From Lonicera japonica (taxonomy: Eukaryota; Streptophyta; Magnoliopsida; Dipsacales; Caprifoliaceae), in contig CM038466.1 of NCBI GenBank assembly GCA_021464415.1, positions 49,909,356 to 49,973,355 of the forward strand: DNA of 64,000 bases, given 5' to 3'. The notes beneath the pieces are model-generated. The model did not search any database. It worked only from the letters and a program-made list of their open reading frames with translations, and was not told the DNA's origin. The position numbers were made by a program, and so were the translations under genes. Shown here piece by piece: positions 35,107-47,959 of the stretch. Positions within the stretch are counted from its first letter, which is position 1. Each line of letters begins with the position of its first letter.

Positions 35107-38100
35107 GTATATAGTTCCTTATTCTTCAAATGAAACTCCAATTTATTATTTATAGATATATAATTGAAACTATTAGGGCCGTTTGATAACAATATGGTAA
35201 ATAATAATAAAATAGTAAATTTTTGTGAGAAAATGAAAAATAAGTTGCACGTTGTGGGATGTTTTTTTTGACTTTTTTTATGAAAAAAATTCTTTGGAGG
35301 AGGTTGAAGAAGAATTTTTTTTCCACATAAACAGATGATGAAGGGAATCTACTAATAAAAATGGCTCTGAAATGGAGAGTATCACATCACATGCTTCAAC
35401 CTTTTTTTTTTATCATTTCATACAAATCAAATGTTTTTATTTTCATTTTATATGTTATCGAACTGACTCTTAATAGTTTAATTTAGTAATATATATATAT
35501 ATATATATGATATACCCCATGCTAGATTGCTTAAACTTTAATAGAACAAGTAATGATGCCCAAATCATAAACCAACGAGTGGTACAAAAGAAGAGTTAAA
35601 AACATGAAAAACACAACATAAATATATATATATATATATGCATGCAGAAATCAAGATATATACTCACGCGCGACACTTAATCCAGGCTAAATTACAAAGC
35701 CAGAGAACAAAATACAGAGAGAGAGAGTACTACTCCACTAACAAACCGTACCAAAGCAAAAGGAATTCAAGAATCAAGATCATTTGTGTCCTCCACTGCA
35801 GCATTAAGTCTTAATCACGAACTGAATATATATATAGTTGGCGTGTATTTCCTATATAGATCGGTCGGTATAAATCGAGATTTTAACGACATTTTTTGTT
35901 ATCAAAATATTAGTGAGATATTTTTAACTATAAAAATACATCGTTAAAAGTTCCGGCCTGTGCAAACCGATTTGCATGAGAAATATTCTGTATATTTATA
36001 TATAAATAGATATAATAATTGTTTGATTTGGTTTGTTAAGAATATGAGATCACCAGGAATTGAGAGAATTGATAGATATTAAATTTGATTCATAATATAA
36101 GAGAGGAAGACCCAAATATATAAGTTTATAATTAGGGTTACATAAAAAGATAAATAAGAAATGAATTTCTAAATATCCTAGAAATAAATACGAGATATTT
36201 TAAATATCGTAAAATATTTACAAATACGTTTGTAGCTAACATGGTTCATGACGTTAGATTATGATATCTCACCCATGTTTTGTGATTTGTCAAAAGATTC
36301 AATAAGTTATAACACTTGATGAAGAAAACGTTGCGAGTTTTGCAGCATTTGTGAGATAGCGTTGCAAATAAATGATGCCATGAAGAAAATGCAGTATTTA
36401 GTCCACTTTTTGTTGTTATGGTATTAAATTGTATAAATATAAAAATTGATTGTATTGAAAAGAAAAATAGAAGTTTGGTGTGAGAATTTTCTTGTATCTT
36501 TAATAAAACTAGTGTGTTATCCGGGCAATATTTAATATATTATTGACAAATAATGAAATTTATTGTAAGGTAAAAGAAATATAAATTATAATTATTGAAG
36601 ATGTAAATTAATTTTAAATATTAAGCTCAAACATGTTATATTTATCCGTTTATATCATTAAAATATAAAATGATCACAAATCACATATAATTAATTAATC
36701 ATCCAATGAAATCTTATTTTCTAATTAAAGGATTGAGGAAAAAAATAGCAAATTAAATAATTAAAAAAATTAAAGAATAAATGACATAATGGAGAACAAC
36801 TAAAAATAAAGCAATATAAATATACAATTAAATACTAAAATAACAAATAACACATGGTATAATTTAAACAAAAGAAATATTTAATAATTCTATTTCTCTC
36901 ATTTTATATATATTCTATTAGATTAGATTAAATTAGATATTAGATTAGATGAATTCCAATTTATATTGAATGAAATTAATGGATCATTGGTACAACTCAA
37001 CTCACACTCTGCATAAAATTAAATTTTTGCCGCACCCAAGAAGCCAAGACACACTCCTCAAGTTTGCAATCCTGACTTTAAATTTGACCTATTTAATATT
37101 TATTGGGAAGGGGCACAATAAACAAAAAATTCGTATTAATTACGAGTGCACACGTTAGGCTGGATCCCCGGGTCCACATTGGGCCACGTTAATTTTATTT
37201 TATTTATTTATTTATTTTTTTTTTTGTGTATTTGTAGACCACGGTTAATTTTTTATTTACTTGCAATTCAAACGGTAATAAAGTAAAGAGTCTCCTTAAG
37301 CTTTTTTTTGTCTTGGCCAAGTGGTGTTTGGATCAATTTTTATTTACTTCAACTAATTCGCTATCGCAATTTGACAGTAACACTTCACAAATAACTCAAG
37401 GAGCGACTCGAAATTGCTAAAATTTAACCTGGGGATCTTTCTATTAAATCCGAGCTTCGGGTCAAGAACCCTTCCATTCGGCCAAGAATTTGCTTAAACT
37501 ATATTATATTACAGTAATAATCCATCTTTCTAGCAATAGCACATTGAATTTAAGTAACAAAAATAAAAAAAAAATAAACAAACAAAAGCTAAAATATTGT
37601 GTACTTTGTCTCTCATTTTGTTTCCGTAAGGGAAACATGTATGCAATTGAAATTTTATATTTTTCACAATATGATAGGAGCCTCTCAGTCCCCACTTTTC
37701 ACCTAGTAATGCACTTATTCATGTATACACCTTTTTTTTTGAAAAAATGATAGAAAAAAAAAACACAAAAAAGTTTTGATTCGAATGATCGAATCTCATT
37801 GCCGATCGAATCTCATTGCCACTAATCTTTATTGATGGATGACCCGTAAGAACTACCAGAAATACTAGTTGAATCTTAGTATCCTTATTGTGTATCGATA
37901 AAAGAGAAGGTTCCCCTCAATTAAACTTTTGTATACCAAAATGGGAAAACATTGTGTATACATATCTATGGGCAGAGCTCAAGTTACACTTGGTGTAAAA
38001 TAAAGAAATTTTATATCTGCTAATAACTTTATGTCAATTTCATAATTTATCAATATAACCGCGGAATTAGTTAATTATAATATCTCAAAGATGTGTTAAA

Positions 38101-39108
38101 AAAATTAAAGGAATTGGAAATGTATAAGTCTCTCATTATAATCATGTTATACAATGAATTATGAAACTTACAAAAATGAAATAAAAATGAGTATAATGAT
38201 TATATGGTTTCAAATATTGAATCAATTTGAAATTTTGCATACTTGATAAACACAATAAAAATAGCTCATCTAACGGTGGAATTAATAAGTTATGAATTTT
38301 AGAAAAAAGTTATGGATGGCTTAATTTAAAATTTCTTAATCTTATATCGATGTAACTTGAACCTACTCCTATATATATTTAAGATGAAAAAGAGACATTC
38401 CATTAAAAAGCACCAGAATCAAACAAAAAAAGATCCTCCAACCATGCTGGCGAATCTTCAAGCCAAACAATAAGAAATATAATTAATAAATTTAGCCAAT
38501 GAATTGGCAACAATATTCCCATCACTTGAAACAAAAGAAGAAGAAAAAAAACAAACAAACTATTGCACAACCAACCCACTTTCCTATACAAGCCACAATT
38601 GCACAAGTTAAACTCAAGCCATCCGCATTAGACCGAATCACGTACATTAATAACATCCAAGTTATCCTTCCAAATATTATGTTTCTAAACCCTACATCGA
38701 CTGCAAAAATAAGTGCCTATTCCACCCTAAGAAATTCGGCCACTTCAACAAATTAAAAAATGTATTACAATCCAATTCGCGCATTCTATCGTAGAACTCA
38801 CCCCCTATAATCAAAGATTACTATCCCAATACCAATTTTATTATGATCTTTAATCCATGAAGTATCGAAATTAACTTTGATGTACCACGACAAATAATAT
38901 TTTTTGAAAAAAAGTAGAGATTAGAAGAAAATTTCTGATTTTACAATTTATGGTTTGGTGTGATGCATGTTAGGGATGTGAGCATCAATCGTTGACCTGC
39001 TTAACACTCATTACGAACCTAGCGCCCAAACTCACGTGCCCCTCGTGTCTTTAGTGCACGTGGAATCATTATTACTTTACGCAGTCACAATTTTTTATGT
39101 TTAATAAA

Positions 39109-40505
39109 GGGTGGTGATATTGGCACTTCACAAATCTCTTGTTAACACTCTCACTCTTACTAACACTCTCACTTTTACACTTTTATCTTAAGAATACTCT
39201 CATGTTATACCTACCACTCCCACAACTCCCACTTATTTTTAGGAACGAATCTCATACTTAATTAATTAACATGATTAAGTAATTAACTACATAATAACAT
39301 AAAACAAATTACCCCAAACTAATCTCAAAATTTCTCTACCATCTATACCATCTTCTCAAACAAGCAAAATTACCATCTCTACCATCTTCTCTATCTAGCA
39401 ACAAATTTTGGTAACACCAAAACAACAAATAAAATCTCCATTAATGCAAAACTCTAAGTTTGGGAAGAATGGTATAAACAAAACAAAACAAAACAAAACA
39501 AGACCTCCATTGATGCAAAACTTAAAATTTGAAAATAATAGTAGAAAAAAAAGAAACTTTGTAATAAAGGAAGGAAAACAAGCAAGAAAGAATTAATGAA
39601 AAAGAGACATATATGTTTTTATTTTGTTTTATTGTTTATATGATTTTTATAGCATACACATCAAATATATAAACAAAAAATAAAATTTCTTATTTAAAAC
39701 ACGAAGAAGGCTTATTCGGTTCTCCGTAACCGAGTTGCAGGCTTGTACACTCGGCTGCTCTCAACCGAGTATGAAATCTCATAAAATGTCATGCTCTCGG
39801 GATCTTTATTCGGTTGAGAGCAGCCGAGTGTTGTTATATTATGCTCGACTGTGAGTAGCCGAGTGACATTAAACACACTCGGTTGCTCTCAACCGAATGA
39901 AGATCCCAAGAGCATTACATTTTATGGGATTTCATACTCGATTGAGAGCAACCGAGTGTATAAACTTGCAACTCGATTACGGAGAACCGAGTAAACCTTC
40001 TTCATGTTTCCTTTCATTAACTTTTTCTTATTTGTTTTTTTTCCTTATTTTAAAGTTTCTCTCTTTTTTCTACAATTATTCTTAACTTTTAAATTTTGCA
40101 TCAATGGAGGTTTTGTTTATACCATTCTCCTCAAATTTAGAGTTTTGCATTAATGGAGGTTTTGTTTGTTGGTTTTCTTATCTTGTTCCAAAGTTTTCTT
40201 TTTTCCTTCCATTCTTCTCAAGCTTACCTTTTTGCATCAATTGTGGAGATCAAAGCTTTGTTGCCTATTTTGGTAGAAGAGAGAGAATTTTGGAGGGAAA
40301 TTAATTTGGGGATAAATGTTTGATTAACTTCGGAGGGAGATTCATTAACTTTTTTTTTTAAATTAAAACAAGTGGGTGAAAAATTAGTTTAGGGTTAATT
40401 AACTTTTTTACTATATTAAATGAAGTGGGGTGGAAATAACAATTTACCTTTTTTTTTGAGTGGGAGTGTTACCAATGGATATTGGGGGTGCCAACATCAC
40501 CACCC
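39109..40505. mobile_element. 1.4-kb foldback element with 8-bp target duplication
   Basis: The termini are GGGTGGTGATATTGGCAC at the left and the complement of GGGTGGTGATGTTGGCAC at the right. They are flanked by the perfect octamer ttaataaa (39101-39108 and 40506-40513). Nearly the whole element folds on itself: outer arms about 39109-39600 and 40005-40505 (for example GCAAAACTCTAAGTTTG against its complement near 40131-40149), inner arms about 39702-39830 and 39880-40003. The 8-bp duplication suggests a hAT-type transposase. No transposase frame is present. Confidence 0.85.
39702..40003. repeat. Central hairpin with repeated CTCGGTTG/CAACCGAG words
   Basis: Arms of about 125 bp are separated by roughly 50 bp. 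The arms carry the words TCTCCGTAACCGAG, CTCTCAACCGAGTATGAAATC and CCCAAGAGCATTACATTTTA in inverted order. ACTCGGTTG-type octamers recur about eight times in total in both orientations. Confidence 0.75.
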
Positions 40506-40513
40506 TTAATAAA

Positions 40514-41416
40514 GTTTAATGAATTGAAATATTTTGAACTCATTTTTTTTTGGATGATTTTTATTTTCACTCTTAATAATATTTAGTTTTACTCTCATTT
40601 TTTATTTGATCCTTAAATACTTAACGAGGGTTTAATATTTGATTCTTAAGGGTCAAGTATAAGTCTAACAATACTTTACTCTGCCCCTAAACACCGAATA
40701 ATAGGCTTATATGTAGTTCTCAAGAACCGAATAGCATGACCTTACTCGATAATCAAGAACAAGATGAGGGGTGAAAGTAAAACTAATTATTATCAAGGGT
40801 GAAAATAGAATCACCTTTTTTTTCCTCAAATATATGATGTGATGTAATTTATTTTATTTTATTTTTAGAAGTGATTAGACTACATTACCCTCTTGTAGAT
40901 TTAACATGACATGTTTATTAAACATGTTAGTCGGGTTATATCATGTAACCCTGTAAAATAAACAAGTTATATTCGAGTTAACATAAATAAAACGATTAGT
41001 TAAACGGGTTGTGTTTATGTTGACACTAATATTATAATATTTGTGTGTTTATATGATTCGAATACGACACACGAACCCGAATTTTCAGCCCTAATTTCAA
41101 AATAGTTTTGATGATAGAGGATTTTTTAGAATTGCCCCCCTTTTTTCTAGTACAAGCAATGGGTGCAAAGATTAGATGTTTGAGAGGAGAGGGACACACC
41201 AACCGGCAAGCCTAATGTATCCTTATTATTTTGGGATACAAGGTATCTTACTTCTACGGCTGAGGAGGAACCGCCTTCGAACATACATCAAGCTATCTAT
41301 TATCGTTGTTAACAACTATAATCATAACCCCTCTTAATTGCCCCTCTTTAATTTTAGAATTTTGGTAGCAAATTTTTCTTACAAAATAAAAAATATGCAT
41401 ACATTACCTACTCCCC

Positions 41417-41447
<31 letters not shown>

Positions 41448-42069
41448 AAAAAAAAAAAAAAACACCCCCAACATTAATTTAAATAAAATAAAAAATAGTA
41501 GTAATACAATTTTTTCCCACCTTTAATTAGATATATATATTTTTTGTTGTGTGGGTTATATATAGATGCCCTTCCTTTGTTTAAGTCCTGGTTTCGTGCC
41601 TAATTGCGTAGGCATAATACGCTAAATTTTTTTGCACTTGTCCAAATTTTAAACATTATTTTCACTGTTGTTCCTCCAACATTTGCTCGAAAAACTAATT
41701 GCTTATGTAACAAAATGCACGCCCACTCCAAGAACTTGTTAATGTTAAAAGCTTTTGATGAAAAATTGTTCAACGCGACCAATATAAAGATGTAGTACAT
41801 TTGATTCGATCATAACTGTAATATAACAAAATCAAAAGATTTATCCTTAACCTTTCTTACATCCACGCGAATATAGTATACCACTTATTTCAAAAATCCA
41901 CTGTGTTATATTAAACACGTTTTGCGAATCGATTGTTACAACCTTCGTAACTAATATTTATGTCTTTATAAACCGCATGTAAATTAGATAAATTCTTACA
42001 AGCCAATGACATTTAAAAACTTACAATTAACATCAAATTGTCCTCCAAATAAAACCCCAAAAATCCAAC
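40514..42069. other. Intergenic DNA between the foldback and the zinc-finger gene
   Basis: No gene was recognised. A run of 25 C directly followed by 25 A lies at 41413-41462. The frames at 41600-41800 overlap on opposite strands and have no family motif. Confidence 0.4.
41413..41462. repeat. C25-A25 homopolymer junction
   Basis: Twenty-five consecutive C are followed directly by twenty-five A. A shorter C run (CCCCCACC) follows. The exact length is likely to be unreliable in any assembly. Confidence 0.8.
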
Positions 42070-45000
42070 TTAAAACCCACCATAAATAACAACAAAACAA
42101 GGCAAAATAGCCTTGGGATTAAACACATACAACTCCTCAAAGTTTGCATAAACTCCGGCAGCACCGGCAACGGAATCATAGTCCTCCGAACTCCCCTCTG
42201 GGCTCTTCTTCACCCTTCCGGCAATCACCCGGCAAACCAGCATTGCCCTCCTCTCTATCTCTGGCGCCACTTCAGCACTATCATGAGCCTTCCCACTAGT
42301 CGCCGTCGTCAAAATCCCCTTCCCACCAGCATTTCTGAACCCGTTTTTAATTATCCCACAGATTTTACAATTGGAGATGGAGTTGCACAAATTTGCAGAT
42401 CCGTTTAGGCCGAGGGGACACGTGAGGGTGGTGCAATGGAACCTGAGGAGTTCATTACCATCGGCAATACAACGCGGTTGTTTTTTGGGGAATTTTGTGG
42501 CCTTTGTTTTGATGGATTCGCGATATTCTTCAAAGGTGGAGATTGTTTTTGGGGTGTTATGGATCTTGAGGATTCGGTCGATTTTGCAGACTGAGGAGTT
42601 TTTTCGGAGCCAGCTTGATTGGAAGATGATCTCGACTATGTTCTTGCTTGTGTCTTCTGGACCCAATTCAGATACTGTGCAAACAAAGAGTACACAAAAT
42701 AATGCGTCAGTTACTGAATTAATATACAATAAAATTATTTCAATTACCCAAAATGTCAAACTGCACAATTTGTATGAAGTTTTATTTTTTACATGTCTTA
42801 TTTGAATAATGTGTTACATACTCATTCCTAATGTGAGGTGTGTGGTAGGTATGATGAACTATTTAAAGAATATTGTTGGAACAATTTGCTTTTATATAAG
42901 TAGTGTCCACAAATTATGCTTAGTTAATAGTTAAATTAAGGTTAGTGGCGGTTCAATGATGAGTGAACCACTAGTGATAACCCATTATCAAGATAATGTG
43001 GGTCTAATTTACTCCATACGTTCTTTCCAACCAGGCATTTTTTCAGCAACTCATGGGTTCAGAACATCGAGTCTAATTGGAAATTTCTCATGTTGAATTT
43101 CGACAGGTGCAAAAAGTGGCTAGCATTTGACACCCTTTGCAAATAGTGATTTAGTAGAGATACACAAAAACTGGCCCAAAAACCTTATGTGAATGAACCC
43201 TCGAACAAAAAATAATATAACGTTGAAAGTTGTTTACTTATTTAATTATAAAAGTTTATTTTTTTATACAGTATACACTTTAAGATTAAGAAAAAATCTC
43301 ATTATTATGTTTATAAAGAAAAAAATCTGTTATGAAAGGAAAGTTTAATGTATCTTTCTTTGAAATACTACAAATTTTATGAGAAGAATAATGAAACCCA
43401 CGACTTCTGAAACGGAAGGTCCTTAAAATGATGCCACTTAAGCTAAAGTTTTGAGCATTGGTTAGAAATCATGTGTCTAAAAAAGATAAGATCCACAATT
43501 TTTTCATAAAAATTAAACACCAATAGAGGTATTAAAGCAACACTTTTCTACTTAATAATATTTAGATCCTGAAGTAAGTTAATTTCTTAATTATTCATGA
43601 ATAATTAACAATTGTTTAGCTTTTTAAGAATTTAAAAAACATGTTGAACATATTACCTAAAAATTCCAAATTACTTTAAGTAAAAAAAGAAAAGAAAAAG
43701 GAAACCACAAATTACTTTGCTGCTATTTATGAAGAGCAACACTACATTTACTTACAAATTTTACCATATATTTCTACCGGATGTATTACATGAATTGTAA
43801 TTTTACAAGGGTAAAACCCATCTAATACACTAGGTAAAAATAGGTGACAAAATTTATAAGTAAAAAAAAACATTTTCCATTCATAAATTGTTTTTGCGCC
43901 AGTCGAGCAAACTCTTAGGCCTCATTTGGTTTACGAAAGGAAAATCAATTCTTTTGTCTTTCTCATGGAGGTGAAAAACTAATGTTTCTTGTCAGAATTC
44001 CTTTTTTTGTGTTTAGTAAATAATGAAAATTATTTAGATAGGGGTATTATTGTTCAAAAAATTTGTAATAAATATTAGAAAATCATAAAAGAAAATTAAT
44101 TTTATAAGTTTTGAAATAAATAATTTTTCCTTCTACTTTTTTCTCTGTTAAAAAAATATACTCAAAATTTGTATTTACCAAATTAAAAAAAAAAAAAAAC
44201 TTTTTTTTTTCTGAACGTGAAATGTACGAATTGCCTTAGTTGAGGAGTATGATAACTATTGAGTCAAATCTGGTGGGTCATTGGTTAAAGAAAAGAGACA
44301 CATGATAAAACACAAAAAATGAGCAATTGAGCGAATCGAGAAACTGAATTATTAGAATGCATAGTGGAATGCATTATTAGAAGTATTTATACATATATCT
44401 GTATATACTATATATATAATGACAAAAACATTGGAACAATAGTGCCAAAAAGGAGGGAAAACTGATGGGATTGAAAATAGGAACAGAGGTTTTTTTTCAA
44501 GAGACAAGAACAGAGGTTTTTACATGGGATAGGATAAGGTGGTTAAGCAGACAAAGTTAAAAATGGGTCCATTGGTAATTGATTTTAGACAAAAATAGTC
44601 AAACAAAGAAAATGAGCTATTGATTGAAAAGGGTAAATTAATTACATTTAAGTGTGCACGAGAGAGATATTTCTTTGATAAGTTTGACTTGTTCCTTTTT
44701 TTTTTGTGTACTACTAAAATTTTAGGGTTAAATATATTAATAAATTATACATTTTTTATACATACAATTACTCAATAGTTGTTTAGTTTAATTTTTTGTT
44801 CATTCATAAAATTGACAATAATAATTTTATGTGAAAACTTTGAGAATTATTGAGTTATGATTTTAATATCTTAACATGAATTATAAGACACTTTAATGTG
44901 AATTTACCGATTTACGATTCTGAGAAGGAATCAAACAAGCACTTTACGTGTAGCTTCACTAGTTCATAGGAGAAATTTTACATCAATTTGTAAAAAAAAA

Positions 45001-46434
45001 AAACGACATTTTCTTTACTATAAATTATATATATTTCAATTTTAGAGAGAGAAAGTTCATATGAGAAATAAGCAATCCAGCTAATAGACTAAATGAGTTT
45101 CAAGTGTGTATGATTGAGATATGGCAAGATGAAGCATAATGTGATATGTTATTATAATTAAACAAGAAAAACAGGGGACACAAACATAAATAATAGAGCA
45201 AAGTCAAATCCTACTAAAAGAAAGATAAAATGAAGAGTATCACTATAATTAGAAAAATATTATGCTCTCTTATTTTTTATAAGTTTTTTTATATAAACTG
45301 ATGTGACGGTGCTCACACATTTAATATTTTGTTTATTTTCTATTTATTTTATTTTATTGTTATTATAATTACTGTCTGTATAAAAATATTTATACGATTT
45401 ATTAGTATGTTCAATATTTATTATTATAATTATTTAGCTTAGACCACAATTGCTACAAATTACGTAATGTTTTTTCAGCCGCCAACGTTCAATTTAGGGA
45501 GTTATCGACTATAGAAAAGCTAAGGTTCAATCTTGGGAGCTCTCGACTTTAGAACTGAACCCAAGTCGAAAACTGCTAGGGTAAGTTAGTATGAATTATT
45601 GTTATTACTATTATAATTATACAAGAAAAACAAACAATGGGTATGGAAAATTAAGAACAGATTAAAAAATCCAAAAAACAGAGCAAAATCAAGAACAGAA
45701 AAAGAGGAAAAGAATGTACCAGCATGTCTAACAGCTTGATGAAGCTCCAAATTCTCAGGCTTCATGAAGATCTCACCACATTGAGAGCAAGAACAAAAAG
45801 TAGCTCTCAAAGAAGAATCTCTAGTGAACCCAAGAACAGGATCAACCACCATTCTACACTCATAGCACCCAGATAACTTCCTAAAAGGCATCCCCCTAAA
45901 TGACCCACTAACAGATGAATTGGAAGAGTAATTCGTCGAAGAGAATGACGACGAATTCAACGAATTCGACGAAGAAGAAACAGATGAATTATTGTTATTG
46001 TTGTTAACAATGGGTCGTTGAATGAATTCAGATTTAGCAATGGATCTGTTCATCTTTCTGGCTTCTTTTTGAGGAGGGGAAGTTGAAGAAGAAGAAGGTT
46101 CTGGCCTATGCATTACTTTTGTGTTGTTGCAGAGTGAGCCAGAGCACTTCATTTTCTTGGGTTTTTTGTTGGTGGGTTCTTCAAGATTCATTTTCTTGGG
46201 TATTTTGGTGGTGGGTTCTTCAAGATTCATTTTCTTGGGTTTTTTGGAGGTGGGTTGTTCAAGATTCATTTTCTTGGGTTTCTTGATTGTGGGTTGCTCA
46301 AGAATGGGGGTTTCTTGGTTGGGTTTTGAAGGGAAGAGGGTTTTTACAAGTGACCATGAAGCTGGTTTTTCTGGTGGGTTTTCTTGTTGCTTGGTGGTGG
46401 TGGGTTTTCTAGGGTTTTTTGTTTTGGCAGCCAT
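42070..46434 (-). CDS. C2H2 zinc-finger protein with PARP-like C-terminal half, two exons
   Basis: Exon 1 is 46434-45720 and exon 2 is 42674-42070. The 3,045-bp intron has GT at 45719-45718 and AG at 42676-42675, and the junction restores RHA-V-SELGPEDTS in frame. The product is 439 aa. It has a basic Pro/Lys-rich N-terminus with four 13-residue repeats (45-96, type LEEPTNKKPKKMK), a Ser/Asn-rich linker (144-178), and one C2H2 finger (C216-x2-C219-x12-H232-x4-H237). A conserved C-terminal region (239-439) follows with CKIDRILKIHN, CIADGNELLRFHCTT, TTATSGKAHDSAE and AMLVCRVIAGRV. This matches a plant C2H2-like family that, from memory, includes Arabidopsis At1g75710. The last part (YDSVAG, then ELYVFNPKAILPCFVV) is laid out like the end of a PARP catalytic domain. 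Probably nuclear; function unknown. Confidence 0.88.
42675..45719 (-). other. Large intron of the zinc-finger gene
   Basis: AT-rich, with no recognised transposon or nested gene. A segment at about 43905-44205 begins CCTCATTTGGTTTACGAAAGG, a phrase common at MITE ends, but no matching right end was found. Confidence 0.45.
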
Positions 46435-47929
46435 TGGAGAAGAAGAAGAAAAGTAGAGAGATCTGGGGAGAGTGAGTGGTTTTTCTGAGGTATTAAAAAT
46501 GGTGGGTGTATAAGGTATCTTATATCTCTCTCTTTTTGTCTCTACATGGTTTACATTTAGAAGGAGTCAAGGAGGCAGTGAGAACTCTTTAGTGTATCTG
46601 ATTTATTTAAAAAAAATAAAATTATATGATTACATTTTTAGGAAGAATATCTATGATAAGATATTTTAACATACTAAAAATATTATTCATAATTAATGAT
46701 AGAAATCAAATTGAAATTAATTGAATTGAAATTTGGCATATGTGTTCATATGTTTTATAACATAAATATTATTTTCTAAGAGCATTCATATTATGTATGG
46801 TATGGTAAATAAATATGTTTTATAAATTTAGTGTTAAGTTTGGAAAGGAGTTAAACTGTATATAGCAAAAAAATTAGTAATAAGAGTAAAGGTCATTCAT
46901 TTGTTAAACAAAAATGAAAAATTTAATAATTCCTCAAAAGAGCATACCATACTTATTTGACTTAAAAAATGGTGGGCTATGTAAATGAGTGAGAAATATT
47001 CGTTTGGTATATAAAAGATTTAAATGGATTAAGTTTACTCGTTTGGTATCATGCAAGTAAACTTAATTCATATGGGTAAAACTTAAATTATATGGGTAAA
47101 ACTTAAAGTATATGGTAAGTTTATGCATTTACTACTATATAGAGACTAGAGTTAATCAAATAAATTTATCCATTTAGTAAGTTGCGATGTGAACACGTGT
47201 ATGGCAAATTTACAAATTTGTCATACTCGCTGTGGATGCTCTAATTTGCTAACTACATTCCTTAGGTCAATTATTTTCAAAATTTTCTTTTCGTTTATCT
47301 TTGTTAAATTCATTAGGCAACACCAATTTTTTGCAAAAAATATGATTTTTTTGGAAATTTGATAGCAATTCACAAGTTTCACTGCAAACTTGAAACAAAA
47401 ATTTGCATTTTTGCAAAAAAAAATAACAAAATCTGTAAAATATTTACAAACTACCCTACAAATTTGCCAAAAAAAGGAAGAAATTTATGTCAAAAATCTA
47501 TTTATCTTTATTGTTAATTTCGAAATTTCCAAGTATTCTTAAAAAGACTCGTGTAATTAGTTTAAGTAAGTTTTTTATTTTATTGGAAAGAAATCAATAA
47601 TGAATGTTACCTTCTTAGATTTTTAATTTTAAATTAAAAATAATGTTAAATAGTTATTTTTTGTCCATTAAAACGTGAAATTTGCAAGAAATAAGTTTTT
47701 GTTGAAAAAAATTGTATCATGTCCTTCTCATCTAATTTATACATACTATGTGCGTTCAAAGCGTATAATAAATTATTAAATTTACAAATTTAATGTTAAA
47801 GTTAAAAACAAATGAGGCAATTAGGTATAGGGGCATATAATAATAATATAAAAAAGGACATAAAAATTAACTATGTAAATTAAGGACTATACAAAAAAGA
47901 CACCAATAGTTCCTTAAATGTTTTACTCA
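46435..47929. other. Upstream region of the zinc-finger gene
   Basis: A CT/GA-rich 5'UTR-like stretch lies at 46435-46560. Beyond it the DNA is AT-rich, with a short direct repeat around 47070-47115 (atatgggtaaaacttaaa twice). No gene. Confidence 0.4.
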
Positions 47930-47959
47930 CCAACAACAACCAGAATGTGCGTAAATTAA

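Larger units (their letters stand above)
31544..39100. other. Long gene-poor AT-rich interval
   Basis: No convincing gene. Notable content: a GGCCCA-type cluster (32239-32332), a 19-G run (32751-32769), a 63-bp direct repeat (34431-34493 and 34559-34620), an (AT)n microsatellite (34815-34843), a C8-(CT)n-(AT)n compound run (about 35065-35105) and a tRNA-like phrase near 37300-37490. Open frames of 60-96 codons here lack family features. Confidence 0.4.

Noticed and set aside
37160..37180. GGATCCCCGGGT word resembling a cloning polylinker
   Set aside because: Only one short match to a vector site, no further vector sequence, and plant sequence continues on both sides.
42371..42805. 144-codon plus-strand open frame
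   Set aside because: It is antisense to the conserved second exon of the zinc-finger gene and has no family features.
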